This document shows, piece by piece, positions 1 to 7,801 of a DNA stretch of 64,000 nucleotides. The stretch comes from Onishia niordana (GTDB lineage Bacteria > Pseudomonadota > Gammaproteobacteria > Pseudomonadales > Halomonadaceae): NCBI RefSeq assembly GCF_004798965.1, contig NZ_SDSD01000011.1:47773-111772 (forward strand), read 5' to 3'. Made by a program: the position numbers and the translations under genes. Each line of letters begins with the position of its first letter. The first letter of the stretch is position 1. The notes under the pieces are model-generated. The model had not been told where the DNA came from and made no database searches. It worked only from the letters and a program-made list of their open reading frames with translations.

Positions 1-165
1 CCACCGCCATTTATTCGAAAAAGACGACAAACAGCCACGAAGGACTACATAAAACCTGGCATAGAAATTCAAAGGGAAACCGGAATAGCCGTGTCTAAAA
101 GACGTATTTTTATTCCCACTCAATCGCCGCGGTCGCTTCTTCTACGCCGCCAGCAAGTTCACGTA

Positions 166-208
166 GCCCTGTCTGGCGATATGGAAACCATATCTGGCAT
201 CACAGGGC
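166..208. repeat. nested inverted repeat (hairpin)
   Basis: Outer arms GCCCTGT (166-172) and ACAGGGC (202-208) enclose a perfect inner hairpin, GATATGG-AAA-CCATATC (178-194). It lies just downstream of the beta-lactamase stop on the minus strand. No U-tract follows on either strand, so it is not a canonical intrinsic terminator. It may stabilise the 3' end of the bla transcript or be a repeat unit. I see no convincing gene in the rest of bases 1-251. Confidence 0.5.
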
Positions 209-251
209 CAAATGTTGCCGCGATGGTTTAGAACATCGCCGGGGGGCGACA

Positions 252-1169
252 TTATACGCGGGCGGCCAATCGTCCGACGGTGGCGATGGCTTCGTCGCGC
301 TGCTGCCCGGTCGCACCGGGCATCTTGGTATAGGCGACGGCGATCACCGCGCCGCGGTCGCCCGGCCAGCCGATGCCGATATCGCTGGCGTTGCCCACGC
401 CGTTAGTGCCGGTCTTCTCGCCGACCAGCCACGACGACGGCATGCCCGCACGCAGCCGGGCGTCGCCGACCTTGCCCTCGATCATCCACGCCGCGAGCTG
501 GTGCCGGGAGGACGGCGTCAGGGCATCGCCCAGCAGCAGGGTACGCAGGGTCGCCATCATGGCCAGCGGAGTCGTGGTGTCGCGCTCGTCGCCCTCATGG
601 TCGTGGGTATTCAGATCGGGCTCGACGCGGTCCAGCCGAGTGGTGTCGTCACCGATGGCGCGCAGAAAGGCAGTGACCGCCTTGGGACCGCCGACGCTGT
701 CGATCAGCGCGTTCGCCGCCGCGTTGTCGCTCCAGGCCACCGCCGCTTGGCACAGTTCGGCAACGGTCAGGCCGGGCTCGCCCAGCCGCTTCTCGGTGAT
801 CGGCGTCCAGCCGACGAGATCGCCCTTCTCGACCACGATGCGGCGATCCAGCGTCTCGCTGCCTTCGTCCACGCGGGCCAGCACCGCCGCGGCGATGAAG
901 AACTTGCCGGTGCTGTTGAACAGGAAGCGCTCGTCGCCGCGATGGCTCGCCACCGCGCCGGTGGTCACGTTCATCAGCGCCACTCCCACGCGGTCGTCAG
1001 TCGCGCGCTCCAGTTCCGCCAACCGCTGGTCGAGGTCGGAGGTGGCAGCGGAAGTGGTCGAGGCCGAGGTGGCGGCGAACGCCGGCTGGCCCGCGGCGAG
1101 CATGGCACCGGCGGCGGTCATGGTCCCGAGGACCTGGCGGCGTGAGAGGGTCGGCATGGAGGGAGGCAC
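252..1169 (-). CDS. class A beta-lactamase, Tat-exported
   Basis: Serine beta-lactamase that hydrolyses beta-lactams in the periplasm. All four class A motifs are present (numbering from the GTG start): STGK at about 86-89, SDN at about 147-149, ExxLN (EPDLN) at about 183-187 and KTG at about 252-254. The N-terminus carries a twin-arginine signal, SRRQVLG, a hydrophobic stretch and an AFA-A cleavage site, so export should be by Tat in folded form. I chose the GTG at 1169 because AGGAG lies 7 bases upstream; an ATG at 1157 is the alternative. It sits alone, with an intrinsic terminator 75 bases upstream in the same orientation that may attenuate it. Substrate spectrum cannot be read from the sequence. 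A chromosomal, species-intrinsic enzyme is more likely than a mobile one, because no mobile element adjoins it. Confidence 0.9.
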   Translation of the reverse strand: MPPSMPTLSRRQVLGTMTAAGAMLAAGQPAFAATSASTTSAATSDLDQRLAELERATDDRVGVALMNVTTGAVASHRGDERFLFNSTGKFFIAAAVLARVDEGSETLDRRIVVEKGDLVGWTPITEKRLGEPGLTVAELCQAAVAWSDNAAANALIDSVGGPKAVTAFLRAIGDDTTRLDRVEPDLNTHDHEGDERDTTTPLAMMATLRTLLLGDALTPSSRHQLAAWMIEGKVGDARLRAGMPSSWLVGEKTGTNGVGNASDIGIGWPGDRGAVIAVAYTKMPGATGQQRDEAIATVGRLAARV

Positions 1170-1240
1170 GTCAGGGCTCCTGAGCAAGATAAGCGGAATC
1201 GGATAGAGAAGAATAGCCGTACGCGCAGGCGCGAGGCAAA

Positions 1241-1266
1241 AAAGAACCCGCCGGTGGGCGGGTTCT
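1241..1266 (-). terminator. intrinsic terminator or attenuator upstream of bla
   Basis: A perfect 10-bp stem (AGAACCCGCC / GGCGGGTTCT, loop GGTG) is followed on the minus strand by six T. It lies upstream of bla and downstream of no recognised minus-strand gene. It therefore ends a short minus-strand transcript or attenuates bla. Confidence 0.8.
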
Positions 1267-1277
1267 GGGAGGATTCA

Positions 1278-1349
1278 TCATAGGGCGGCAAGGGCGTTCC
1301 GCTCGAGCCCCGCTGCCAGCAGATTGGCCGCATCACTCAGCCCTATCAT
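1278..1349 (-). CDS. possible 23-residue leader peptide / small ORF
   Basis: An ATG-initiated ORF of 23 codons, starting MIGLSDAANLL and ending ERNALAAL, stops 12 bases before the terminator at 1241-1266. AGAGG lies immediately upstream of the ATG, closer than ideal. It is amphipathic and rich in Ala and Leu. With the following terminator it looks like either a leader peptide in the bla upstream region or a tiny independent transcription unit. No family is recognised, and chance cannot be excluded at this length. Confidence 0.25.
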   Translation of the reverse strand: MIGLSDAANLLAAGLERNALAAL

Positions 1350-1422
1350 GCCTCTAGCCCGACATGGATTCTTCTCTCGGTTACACTAGCGCGACCGCCT
1401 CCCAGCCCCTTCCCGATCTGTG

Positions 1423-2322
1423 ATGCATTCCATGTCCATTTCCGCACGCCCTTCGAAGCTGAGCCTGCCTCAGGTCAATCCCGGTGTGTCGACGGTGCTG
1501 GAGTATCTGCTGCTCAAGTTTCCGGCCATCGGTGAGGCGACATGGCGTGAGCGCATGGCCGCCGGCAAGGTGCATCGCGATGACGGCTCCTGGATTACGC
1601 CGGCGTCGCCCTTCAAGCCACATCTACGCGTGTTCTATTACCGCGAAGTGGCAAGCGAGCCGAGCATTCCCTTCGCAGAGCAGACTGTCTATCGAGATGA
1701 GCACATTCTGGTGGCCTACAAACCGCACTTTCTGCCCGTCACGCCCGGCGGGCGCTACGTGAACGAGTGTCTGCAACAGCGCCTGCGCAAAAGCACGGGA
1801 ATCGAGGCGCTGCAGGCGGTGCACCGCCTGGATAGGGTCACGGCGGGACTGGTGCTTTGCTCCATCAATCCCGAGACCCGCTCGCTGTATCACCAGCTGT
1901 TCAAGTCACGACATATCCACAAGACCTATCAGGCCATCGCCGAGATAGATCGCGATAAGTCATTGGTGGGTCAGCAGTGGGACGTGAAGAACCGCATCGA
2001 GCAAAGCGAGCAGCGCTTTCGCATGCGGGTCAGCGAGGGCGACGCCAACAGCCATTCGGTGATTCGCTGCGTGCAGCAGGCCGAAACGCAGGCGCTGTTC
2101 GAATTACACCCCGTCAGCGGGCGCCGCCACCAGCTGCGCCTGCACATGCAGTCACTCGGCTGGCCGATCCTGAATGACCGCTACTACCCGGTGCTGCAAC
2201 CGCTCTCGCCGGATGACTACACGCGCCCCTTGCAGCTGCTCTCCAAGAGCTTCGAATTCATTGATCCCGTGACCAATGAGCCCAGGCGCATTGAATACGA
2301 TGGCGACCTGGAGCTTAAGTAG
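1423..2322 (+). CDS. RluA-family RNA pseudouridine synthase
   Basis: Isomerises a uridine of rRNA or tRNA to pseudouridine in the cytoplasm. The catalytic HRLDR motif (HRLDRVTAGLVL, near residue 135) carries the nucleophilic Asp. The C-terminal GRRHQLRLHM block is also typical of the RluA/RsuA superfamily. About 299 residues, a normal length for a family member without a separate S4 domain. Starts at GTG 1420, ATG 1423 and ATG 1432 are all in frame and none has a strong ribosome-binding site. It stands alone between the beta-lactamase and the restriction island. The target base cannot be assigned from sequence; TruC-like or RluA-like roles are possible. Confidence 0.85.
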   Translation: MHSMSISARPSKLSLPQVNPGVSTVLEYLLLKFPAIGEATWRERMAAGKVHRDDGSWITPASPFKPHLRVFYYREVASEPSIPFAEQTVYRDEHILVAYKPHFLPVTPGGRYVNECLQQRLRKSTGIEALQAVHRLDRVTAGLVLCSINPETRSLYHQLFKSRHIHKTYQAIAEIDRDKSLVGQQWDVKNRIEQSEQRFRMRVSEGDANSHSVIRCVQQAETQALFELHPVSGRRHQLRLHMQSLGWPILNDRYYPVLQPLSPDDYTRPLQLLSKSFEFIDPVTNEPRRIEYDGDLELK

Positions 2323-2470
2323 CGCGGCGCCCACACTCCCCTTTCCTTTGCTCCCCGCAGCGCGTCTCGAGCCGGACTACCATGCTCATCTCGGCTATTG
2401 CATGTTGCGCTGAACGACGCCGGACTGTTCGCACTAGGGGAGCTTCCCGCCGGTAGCTCACACTCACACG
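2323..2470. other. non-coding spacer, nothing recognised
   Basis: Between the pseudouridine synthase stop and the terminator at 2471. No gene, RNA or repeat could be supported here on either strand. Confidence 0.4.
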
Positions 2471-2509
2471 AAAAAGCCCTTCCGGGCTGATGGCCAGAAG
2501 GGCTTTTTT
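2471..2509 (+). terminator. intrinsic terminator at the island boundary
   Basis: AAAAAGCCCTT(C) and (G)AAGGGCTTTTTT form an 11-bp stem with a 14-base loop, followed by T6 on the plus strand and T5 on the minus strand. It can end the pseudouridine synthase transcript and probably works in both directions. The IS30 remnant and the restriction island begin right after it. Confidence 0.75.
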
Positions 2510-2521
2510 GCACACGCGGCG

Positions 2522-2699
2522 CTCATTTCATTCTACAACCAGGAAGAACTCGACGCGATTGCGGACTCACTCAACACGCGACCGCGCAAGACACTGGATT
2601 GACGCACGCCACTAGAAGTGTATGCCGAGGTACTCAAGAAATCGGTCGCCGGTACCGGCACCCTTCAATAGCGTTGCACTTGGAACGTGAGACTGCCGT
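2522..2699 (+). mobile_element. decayed IS30-family transposase, C-terminal remnant
   Basis: Reading from 2531, the frame gives FYNQEELDAIADSLNTRPRK, then TLD, an in-frame TGA (2600-2602), then RTPLEVYAEVLKKS and a final TAG at 2669-2671. This matches the C-terminal end of IS30-type transposases (LNxRPRKTLxxxTP pattern). The TGA sits where that family normally has an aromatic residue, so a TGG to TGA nonsense change is likely. The next bases, up to about 2699, resemble the element's terminal inverted repeat. The rest of the element is missing. It abuts the 3' end of the restriction island, three bases from the stop of the GIY-YIG gene. Confidence 0.8.
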
Positions 2700-2701
2700 T
2701 T

Positions 2702-3589
2702 CTATAGCTTTTCTAACCGCTCTTCCTGAATCGCCTTCAATGTTTTGCCGCTGGCATCCCTCCAGGCAATTCGCCCGTTTGAGGCGCCGCCCACCAGAAC
2801 ACCGGCGGCGGTCGAAGGAGAGGAAAAACGGAAATCCTGGGTAAAGACCAGCTTATCCTTTTGCGGCGACAGCACGCCGCGATCTTTCAGCAGCTGGCGC
2901 TGCTCGCGCATGTACTCATGGATAGAAACCGTCTCTTCGGTACGCGCCAATGAGCCCTTGAGTACCACAAAGCCTCCCATAACTTCTCTACCACTCCCGT
3001 TCGCGCCTCGCTCGTTAAGGTAAAGCGTCAACGGCGGCTCTACCGGTTCAGCCGATGAAACATCGGTTTGGCTACTCGCCGACTCGAACGCATCGATCCC
3101 GAGTAGCGGAAAGATCACCAGCATCTCGGCCAGAAACCACTCGGCATCCGCACGATCCGCTTCATTCAACGGAGGTGGCGCGGGATAAGCCGTATTCTCT
3201 ACCGCCCACTGATTGGCCTCCTTCGCCAAGCCTAGCAAGCGAGCTTCCAGATAGCGCACGTTGGCCTTGTTCAAGCCCTCGTTGGTGCTGGTAAAGGCGA
3301 TGGCCCGCGTCCAGAACTCCTTGCCCGCCACGTGCTGCTTGATCCGCTCGCCGAGCGCATCGGCCTCGCCGATATAGAGTTTGGCCGCGCCGTCGTCCGT
3401 TTGCCCCGTGAGCACATAGACGCCCGGCTGAGCCATCTCGCTTCGTTTAAGCGCCCCTTCGAGCTGGGTGCGGTTGGCCACCACCGCCCGGCCTGTCCAA
3501 TTGGACTTCTCCACAATGCGCAGGCCCTCGGGCGTGCCGTCGGCGAGGAAGATGCGAATGGAGGTCGGGCGGCCCTGCGGCGATGTCAT
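2702..3589 (-). CDS. GIY-YIG nuclease-like protein with DUF4357 domain
   Basis: 295 residues. The N-terminal half has a GIY-YIG-type core: GVYVLTG about residue 57, LYIGEAD about residue 71, and a basic helix with KQH. The C-terminus (about 255-290, SPSTAAGVLVGGASNGRIAW) matches the DUF4357 fold found in this architecture. The family is common next to type I restriction operons; its role is unproven but is presumed to be a nuclease or DNA-binding accessory. The gene starts 23 bases after the hsdR stop on the same strand, so it is probably the last gene of the hsd operon. It ends against an IS30 remnant. Whether the nuclease site is intact needs structural comparison. Confidence 0.75.
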   Translation of the reverse strand: MTSPQGRPTSIRIFLADGTPEGLRIVEKSNWTGRAVVANRTQLEGALKRSEMAQPGVYVLTGQTDDGAAKLYIGEADALGERIKQHVAGKEFWTRAIAFTSTNEGLNKANVRYLEARLLGLAKEANQWAVENTAYPAPPPLNEADRADAEWFLAEMLVIFPLLGIDAFESASSQTDVSSAEPVEPPLTLYLNERGANGSGREVMGGFVVLKGSLARTEETVSIHEYMREQRQLLKDRGVLSPQKDKLVFTQDFRFSSPSTAAGVLVGGASNGRIAWRDASGKTLKAIQEERLEKL

Positions 3590-3611
3590 ACAAACTCCAA
3601 AACGGTGATGA

Positions 3612-6600
3612 TCAGGATGACCATTGATTCGACAGAAGCTCCGCCTGCCTGAGAATCAGCTCAATGACTTCCGGCGACTTGTCAGGCGGGTACTTGTAGC
3701 GCTGCAGCGTTCGGCGAACCAGAATGCGCAGCTTGGCGCGCACGCTTTCGCGCACCTGCCAATCGACGGTAGTCGAGCCGCGCAGCTTGTTGGTGACTTC
3801 AACCGCCAGTGCCCGCAACTTATCGTCACCCAGCTCTCGTACCGCGCTTTCGTTGGTGATCAAGGCGTCGTAAAAAGCGATCTCGTCGGGGCTCAAGCCC
3901 AGCGCCTCGTCGCGTTCCATATCGGCCTTGAACTGCTTGGCCATGGCGATCAGCTCTTCGATCACCTGCGCCGTTTCGATGCCGCGGTTGTTGTACTTGC
4001 GCAACGTCTCCTGCAAGCGATCAGAGTACTTTTTCTCCTGCACGGCGTTAGTGCGCGTTTTGGCCTTGATGTCGTCCTTGAGCAGTTTCTCCAGCAGCTC
4101 GACGGCCAGGTTGCGATGCGGCATCTGGCGTACGTCTTCGAGAAACTCATCGGAGAGCATGCCAATGTTGGGCTTGTCGAGCCCGCAGAGCGCGAACACA
4201 TCCGTCACATCGTCGGCCACCACGGCGTTATCGAGGATCTGCTTGAGCGCGGAGTTTTTCTGCTCTTCGCTCAATGAGCGGTTCGTGCTGGTGTGTTTGA
4301 CCAGTGCCGCCTTGATCGCCGAGAGAAACGCGATCTCCTTGTGCAGCGCTTTTGCTTCATCCAGCGTACTGCACAGCGAATACGCCTTGTTGAGTTGCAG
4401 CACGGTATCGAGAAAGCGCTGCTTGCCCTTGTCCAGGCTCAGAATATAGTTGGCCGCTGGCGGCAGCAGTTTGTGCGGCGCCTCTTCAAAACCGCTGTAG
4501 TCGAAGCCATCGCGGTTGGGGCCGCTGGCAAACATGCCATGGATAACATCGAGCTTTTCTTCCAGCACCGCGAAGGCTTCCTCGGCGCTGTAGGTAGGCT
4601 GGCCCTTGCCGCGGGAGTCGGTGTAGGTCTTGAGGGCGTTTTTCAGCTCGTTGGCGATGCCGATGTAGTCCACCACCAGTCCGCCGGGCTTGTCCTTGAA
4701 CACCCGGTTCACCCGGGCGATGGCCTGCATCAGGTTGTGCCCTTTCATGGGCTTATCGACGTACATGGTGTGGCAGCACGGCGCGTCGAAGCCGGTCAGC
4801 CACATATCGCGGACGATCACCAGCTTGAGCGGGTCCGCCGGGTTCTTGAAGCGCGTCTCTAGCCGCTTCTTGGTCTTCTTGTTGTAGATGTGGGGCGTCA
4901 GCAACGCACTGTCGGCGGCCGAGCCGGTCATGATGACCTTGATTGCGCCTTTTTCCGGGTCGTCGTCGTGCCACTCGGGGCGCAGGTTGATGATCTCATT
5001 GTAGAGCTGCGCGCAGATGCTGCGGCTCATGGCGACGATCATCGCCTTGCCCTCAATCGCCTGATTGCGTGTCTCGAAGTGCTCGACAAGGTCCGACGCG
5101 ATGCGTTTGAGCCGCGGCTCAGTGCCCATCAACTTTTCCAGACGGCTCCACTCGCCCTTGGTGCGCTCCCGCGCGCCGGTATCTTCCTCGTCCTCGATGA
5201 CCTCGTCGACCTGCTCGGAGAGCTGGTGGATTTCCTCGCGGTTGATGTCGAGCCGGGCCAGGCGCGATTCGTAGAAGATCGGCACGGTGGCACCATCGTC
5301 GACGGCGTCCTGAATGTCGTAGATGGAAACGTAATCGCCAAAAACAGCGCGGGTGTCCTTGTCTTCATTGGCAATCGGTGTGCCAGTAAAGCCGATAAAG
5401 GACGCGTTGGGCAGGGCGTCGCGCATGTGCTTAGCAAAACCGAACTGGTAGGAGCCATCCTGCTTGAGGGTGGCTTTCAAGCCGTACTGGCTGCGGTGAG
5501 CCTCATCCGAGATCACTACGATGTTGTGGCGGTCATTAAGAACTGGGTGGCCGCTCTCGCCGTCCAGCAAAGCAAATCTCTGAACAGTGGTGAAGAGGAT
5601 GCCGCCGGATTCGCGCTCGGCGAGCTTTTGGCGCAGGCTCTCGCGGCCCTCGGCCTGTACCGGGTCCTGCTTGAGCAGATCGCGAGCGCTGCTGAAGGTG
5701 CCGAATAGTTGACCATCGAGATCAATACGATCGGTCACCACGACCAGCGTCGGGTTGTGCATCGCCGGTTGCTGCAACAGCTTGCCCGCGTAGCAGACCA
5801 TTGAAATACTCTTGCCCGAGCCCTGGGTATGCCATATAACCCCAGCTTTCTTACTGCCGGGTTTGACCTCGTCGCCATAAGTCGCGCGTTTCTCGCCCAA
5901 GCCCGCCGCAGGTTCCTCGGCAGCAATCACTGTCGCCTTCACCGCCTCGCGTACGGCGTGGAACTGGTGATACCCGGCGATCTTCTTGATCACCCGCTCG
6001 GCGTCGGTCTCGAACAGCACGAAGTAGCGCAGATAATCCAAAAACAGTTCGCGGTCGAAAAAGCCTCGCACCAGGGTTTCGAGCTGCCACTCCAGCAGCG
6101 GTTTGTCGTCTTCATTCTTGATGGTGCGCCACGGCATGAAGCGCTCTTGATCTGCAGTTAATGAACCGACCCGTGCGGTGTAGCCATCGCTGATCACCAG
6201 CGCTTCGTTGGTGACGAACAGATCGGAAATTTCCTTCTTGTAGGTCTGTAGCTGGTTGAAGGCGCCGGTGATATCCGCAGTTTCGCTGCCAGGGCTTTTC
6301 AGCTCGATCACCGCCAACGGTAAGCCGTTGACAAAACAGACGATATCCGGCCGACGGGGCTGCTTGCTGCCCTGAATCGTGAACTGATTGATGGCACGGA
6401 AGCGGTTGGCTTTGAGGCGCTCGAAATCGATCAGAAAGGCGTGGTCGTAAATGACCTCGTCATCGCGTTTGTACTGCACCGGTACGCCGTCGAGCAGCCA
6501 CTGGTGGAAGGCGCGGTTACTGAGCACGAGGTCAGGGCTTTGCGGTTTACTGACCTGTCCCACGGCCTGCTGAACGGCGTCATCCGGTAGCTGCGGGTTA

Positions 6601-6764
6601 AGCCGGGTGATGGCCTTCTCGAGATCGGCGCGGAGCAGCACCTGCTGATAATCGTCGCGCTCGGGCGCGGCGCCATCGTGGGCGATATCCGGCCCGTGGC
6701 AGGTCTCCCAACCAGTGTCATCAAACCACTCGAGACACAGCTGCTCCAGTTGATCTTCAGTCAT
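3612..6764 (-). CDS. hsdR: type I restriction enzyme, R (HsdR) subunit
   Basis: Motor and nuclease subunit of a type I restriction-modification complex. It translocates and cleaves foreign DNA that lacks the host methylation. The N-terminal PD-(D/E)xK nuclease shows Asp about 140 and the ELK block about 154-156. The SF2 helicase core shows Walker A (GSGKS, about 315-319), DEAH (about 420-423) and GFTGTP (motif III). 1050 residues, full length for the family. Its ATG overlaps the stop of the SIR2-like gene by four bases (ATGA), so the two are translationally coupled. Base composition is closer to the host chromosome than that of the SIR2-like gene. Confidence 0.95.
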   Translation of the reverse strand: MTEDQLEQLCLEWFDDTGWETCHGPDIAHDGAAPERDDYQQVLLRADLEKAITRLNPQLPDDAVQQAVGQVSKPQSPDLVLSNRAFHQWLLDGVPVQYKRDDEVIYDHAFLIDFERLKANRFRAINQFTIQGSKQPRRPDIVCFVNGLPLAVIELKSPGSETADITGAFNQLQTYKKEISDLFVTNEALVISDGYTARVGSLTADQERFMPWRTIKNEDDKPLLEWQLETLVRGFFDRELFLDYLRYFVLFETDAERVIKKIAGYHQFHAVREAVKATVIAAEEPAAGLGEKRATYGDEVKPGSKKAGVIWHTQGSGKSISMVCYAGKLLQQPAMHNPTLVVVTDRIDLDGQLFGTFSSARDLLKQDPVQAEGRESLRQKLAERESGGILFTTVQRFALLDGESGHPVLNDRHNIVVISDEAHRSQYGLKATLKQDGSYQFGFAKHMRDALPNASFIGFTGTPIANEDKDTRAVFGDYVSIYDIQDAVDDGATVPIFYESRLARLDINREEIHQLSEQVDEVIEDEEDTGARERTKGEWSRLEKLMGTEPRLKRIASDLVEHFETRNQAIEGKAMIVAMSRSICAQLYNEIINLRPEWHDDDPEKGAIKVIMTGSAADSALLTPHIYNKKTKKRLETRFKNPADPLKLVIVRDMWLTGFDAPCCHTMYVDKPMKGHNLMQAIARVNRVFKDKPGGLVVDYIGIANELKNALKTYTDSRGKGQPTYSAEEAFAVLEEKLDVIHGMFASGPNRDGFDYSGFEEAPHKLLPPAANYILSLDKGKQRFLDTVLQLNKAYSLCSTLDEAKALHKEIAFLSAIKAALVKHTSTNRSLSEEQKNSALKQILDNAVVADDVTDVFALCGLDKPNIGMLSDEFLEDVRQMPHRNLAVELLEKLLKDDIKAKTRTNAVQEKKYSDRLQETLRKYNNRGIETAQVIEELIAMAKQFKADMERDEALGLSPDEIAFYDALITNESAVRELGDDKLRALAVEVTNKLRGSTTVDWQVRESVRAKLRILVRRTLQRYKYPPDKSPEVIELILRQAELLSNQWSS

Positions 6765-7792
6765 GCTTCGCTCCCATCAGCAAGCTTTTCTAGCAAAGCA
6801 TCCAGGCATTCATCATGGTCATCGATATACCAGATTACATGGATGTTGCATGCAGCCAATTCCTTACTGCGCTTAACCCTATTTTCCGGGTTTTCGAGTG
6901 GCAAAAATGCATAATGCCTAGGAGAATTCTCTTGGCCTTTTCGCTCGACTATATTTTTCAGGCAATCCAGCGTCCTATCCACTGTCAAACTACACCCTAA
7001 AAAAAGAAGTGTCCTGGTGGACAAGGCCTCAATAACCTTCTCAAGCTCCCCTTCGTCCCTGTAACAATCATCGTACTCAGACTTAGTAAGCACACGAGAC
7101 TTAAGCTTGTTAGCCTTACCATGCAGCTTAACCAATACTTTTTCACCTTCGCCTAACAGCTTAGGCAACTCTTGCCCTTCGCTAGCCAAAAGCTTTTCAT
7201 CAAAAGGACCCGAGGGACTTTTCTTATAAACCCTGTCTAACACATTATCGAAATTTGTTGTTATGACAGCAGAGTTAAACACATAAGGCAACTTTCTGAC
7301 ACAGCCTTCCACATCTCTCAAAACACCAAAAGAACTTTCTACCCTTTCTGAAAAACCAGCCGGGGATAGATCATCATTTAGCAGCTCCGCAACTTCCTCA
7401 AACTCCCCCCCTTCAATCAGGCTATCGAACAGATCTTTTTCAAGCTCGGTATCTTTATACACTTCTTTCAAGAAGTCGGTCCATCCAGGATAACCCGAAG
7501 GCATTGACATTCCGGCCCCTACAAAAGGTGTTACCGCCCCCCTATCATAAATCTCCTTAAGCCTTTTAAAACGATCTCTATTACTAAAAAGATCTAATAT
7601 TTCATCAGCTTTTGAAATATTTTCCTCACTTTTTTGTCCGCACCACCCTGCAAAAGCGTCCTCATAAGCAGTAGGATCATAGTTTTTCAAAATATAGCTC
7701 GGAAAAAAGACTATACCTGCAATAATTATTTCACCCGCCTCACCTTTCTCATAAGTCAGCTCTGAATCAAAAAGGGCTCTCAAATAATCCAT
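6761..7792 (-). CDS. SIR2-like NAD-binding protein embedded in the hsd operon
   Basis: 343 residues. A SIR2_2-type domain runs from about residue 80: VTPFVGAGMSMPSGYPGW (nucleotide-binding GAG motif), ITTNFDNVLD (the T-x-N-x-D motif), LVKLHG (the catalytic-type His) and LLFLGCSL. In defence systems such as Thoeris ThsA and DSR, SIR2 domains hydrolyse NAD+ and abort infection; that role here is inference. The first 75 residues form an unrecognised N-terminal domain with a DPTAYEDAF motif. The gene sits between hsdS and hsdR. It starts 9 bases after the hsdS stop behind a poly-G tract that may act as the ribosome-binding site, and it overlaps hsdR by four bases. It is much AT-richer than its neighbours, about 40 percent GC in the stretches I counted, which suggests separate acquisition. 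Confidence 0.85.
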   Translation of the reverse strand: MDYLRALFDSELTYEKGEAGEIIIAGIVFFPSYILKNYDPTAYEDAFAGWCGQKSEENISKADEILDLFSNRDRFKRLKEIYDRGAVTPFVGAGMSMPSGYPGWTDFLKEVYKDTELEKDLFDSLIEGGEFEEVAELLNDDLSPAGFSERVESSFGVLRDVEGCVRKLPYVFNSAVITTNFDNVLDRVYKKSPSGPFDEKLLASEGQELPKLLGEGEKVLVKLHGKANKLKSRVLTKSEYDDCYRDEGELEKVIEALSTRTLLFLGCSLTVDRTLDCLKNIVERKGQENSPRHYAFLPLENPENRVKRSKELAACNIHVIWYIDDHDECLDALLEKLADGSEA

Positions 7793-7801
7793 ACCCCCCC
7801 C
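7793..7801 (-). promoter_or_regulatory. poly-G ribosome-binding site before the SIR2-like gene
   Basis: On the minus strand the hsdS stop TAG runs into a tract of eight G, then T and the ATG of the SIR2-like gene. This is an unusual Shine-Dalgarno substitute. Because the tract lies after the hsdS stop and before the next ATG, slippage would change spacing rather than reading frame. Confidence 0.45.

Noticed and set aside
110..121. Partial duplication of the guaA 3' end
   Set aside because: Only about 12 bases are shared, around codons for IEWE; the sequence before them is unrelated.
2599..2844. 81-codon plus-strand frame across the IS30 remnant and the end of the GIY-YIG gene
   Set aside because: It starts in a different frame from the transposase remnant and runs antisense into a real gene.
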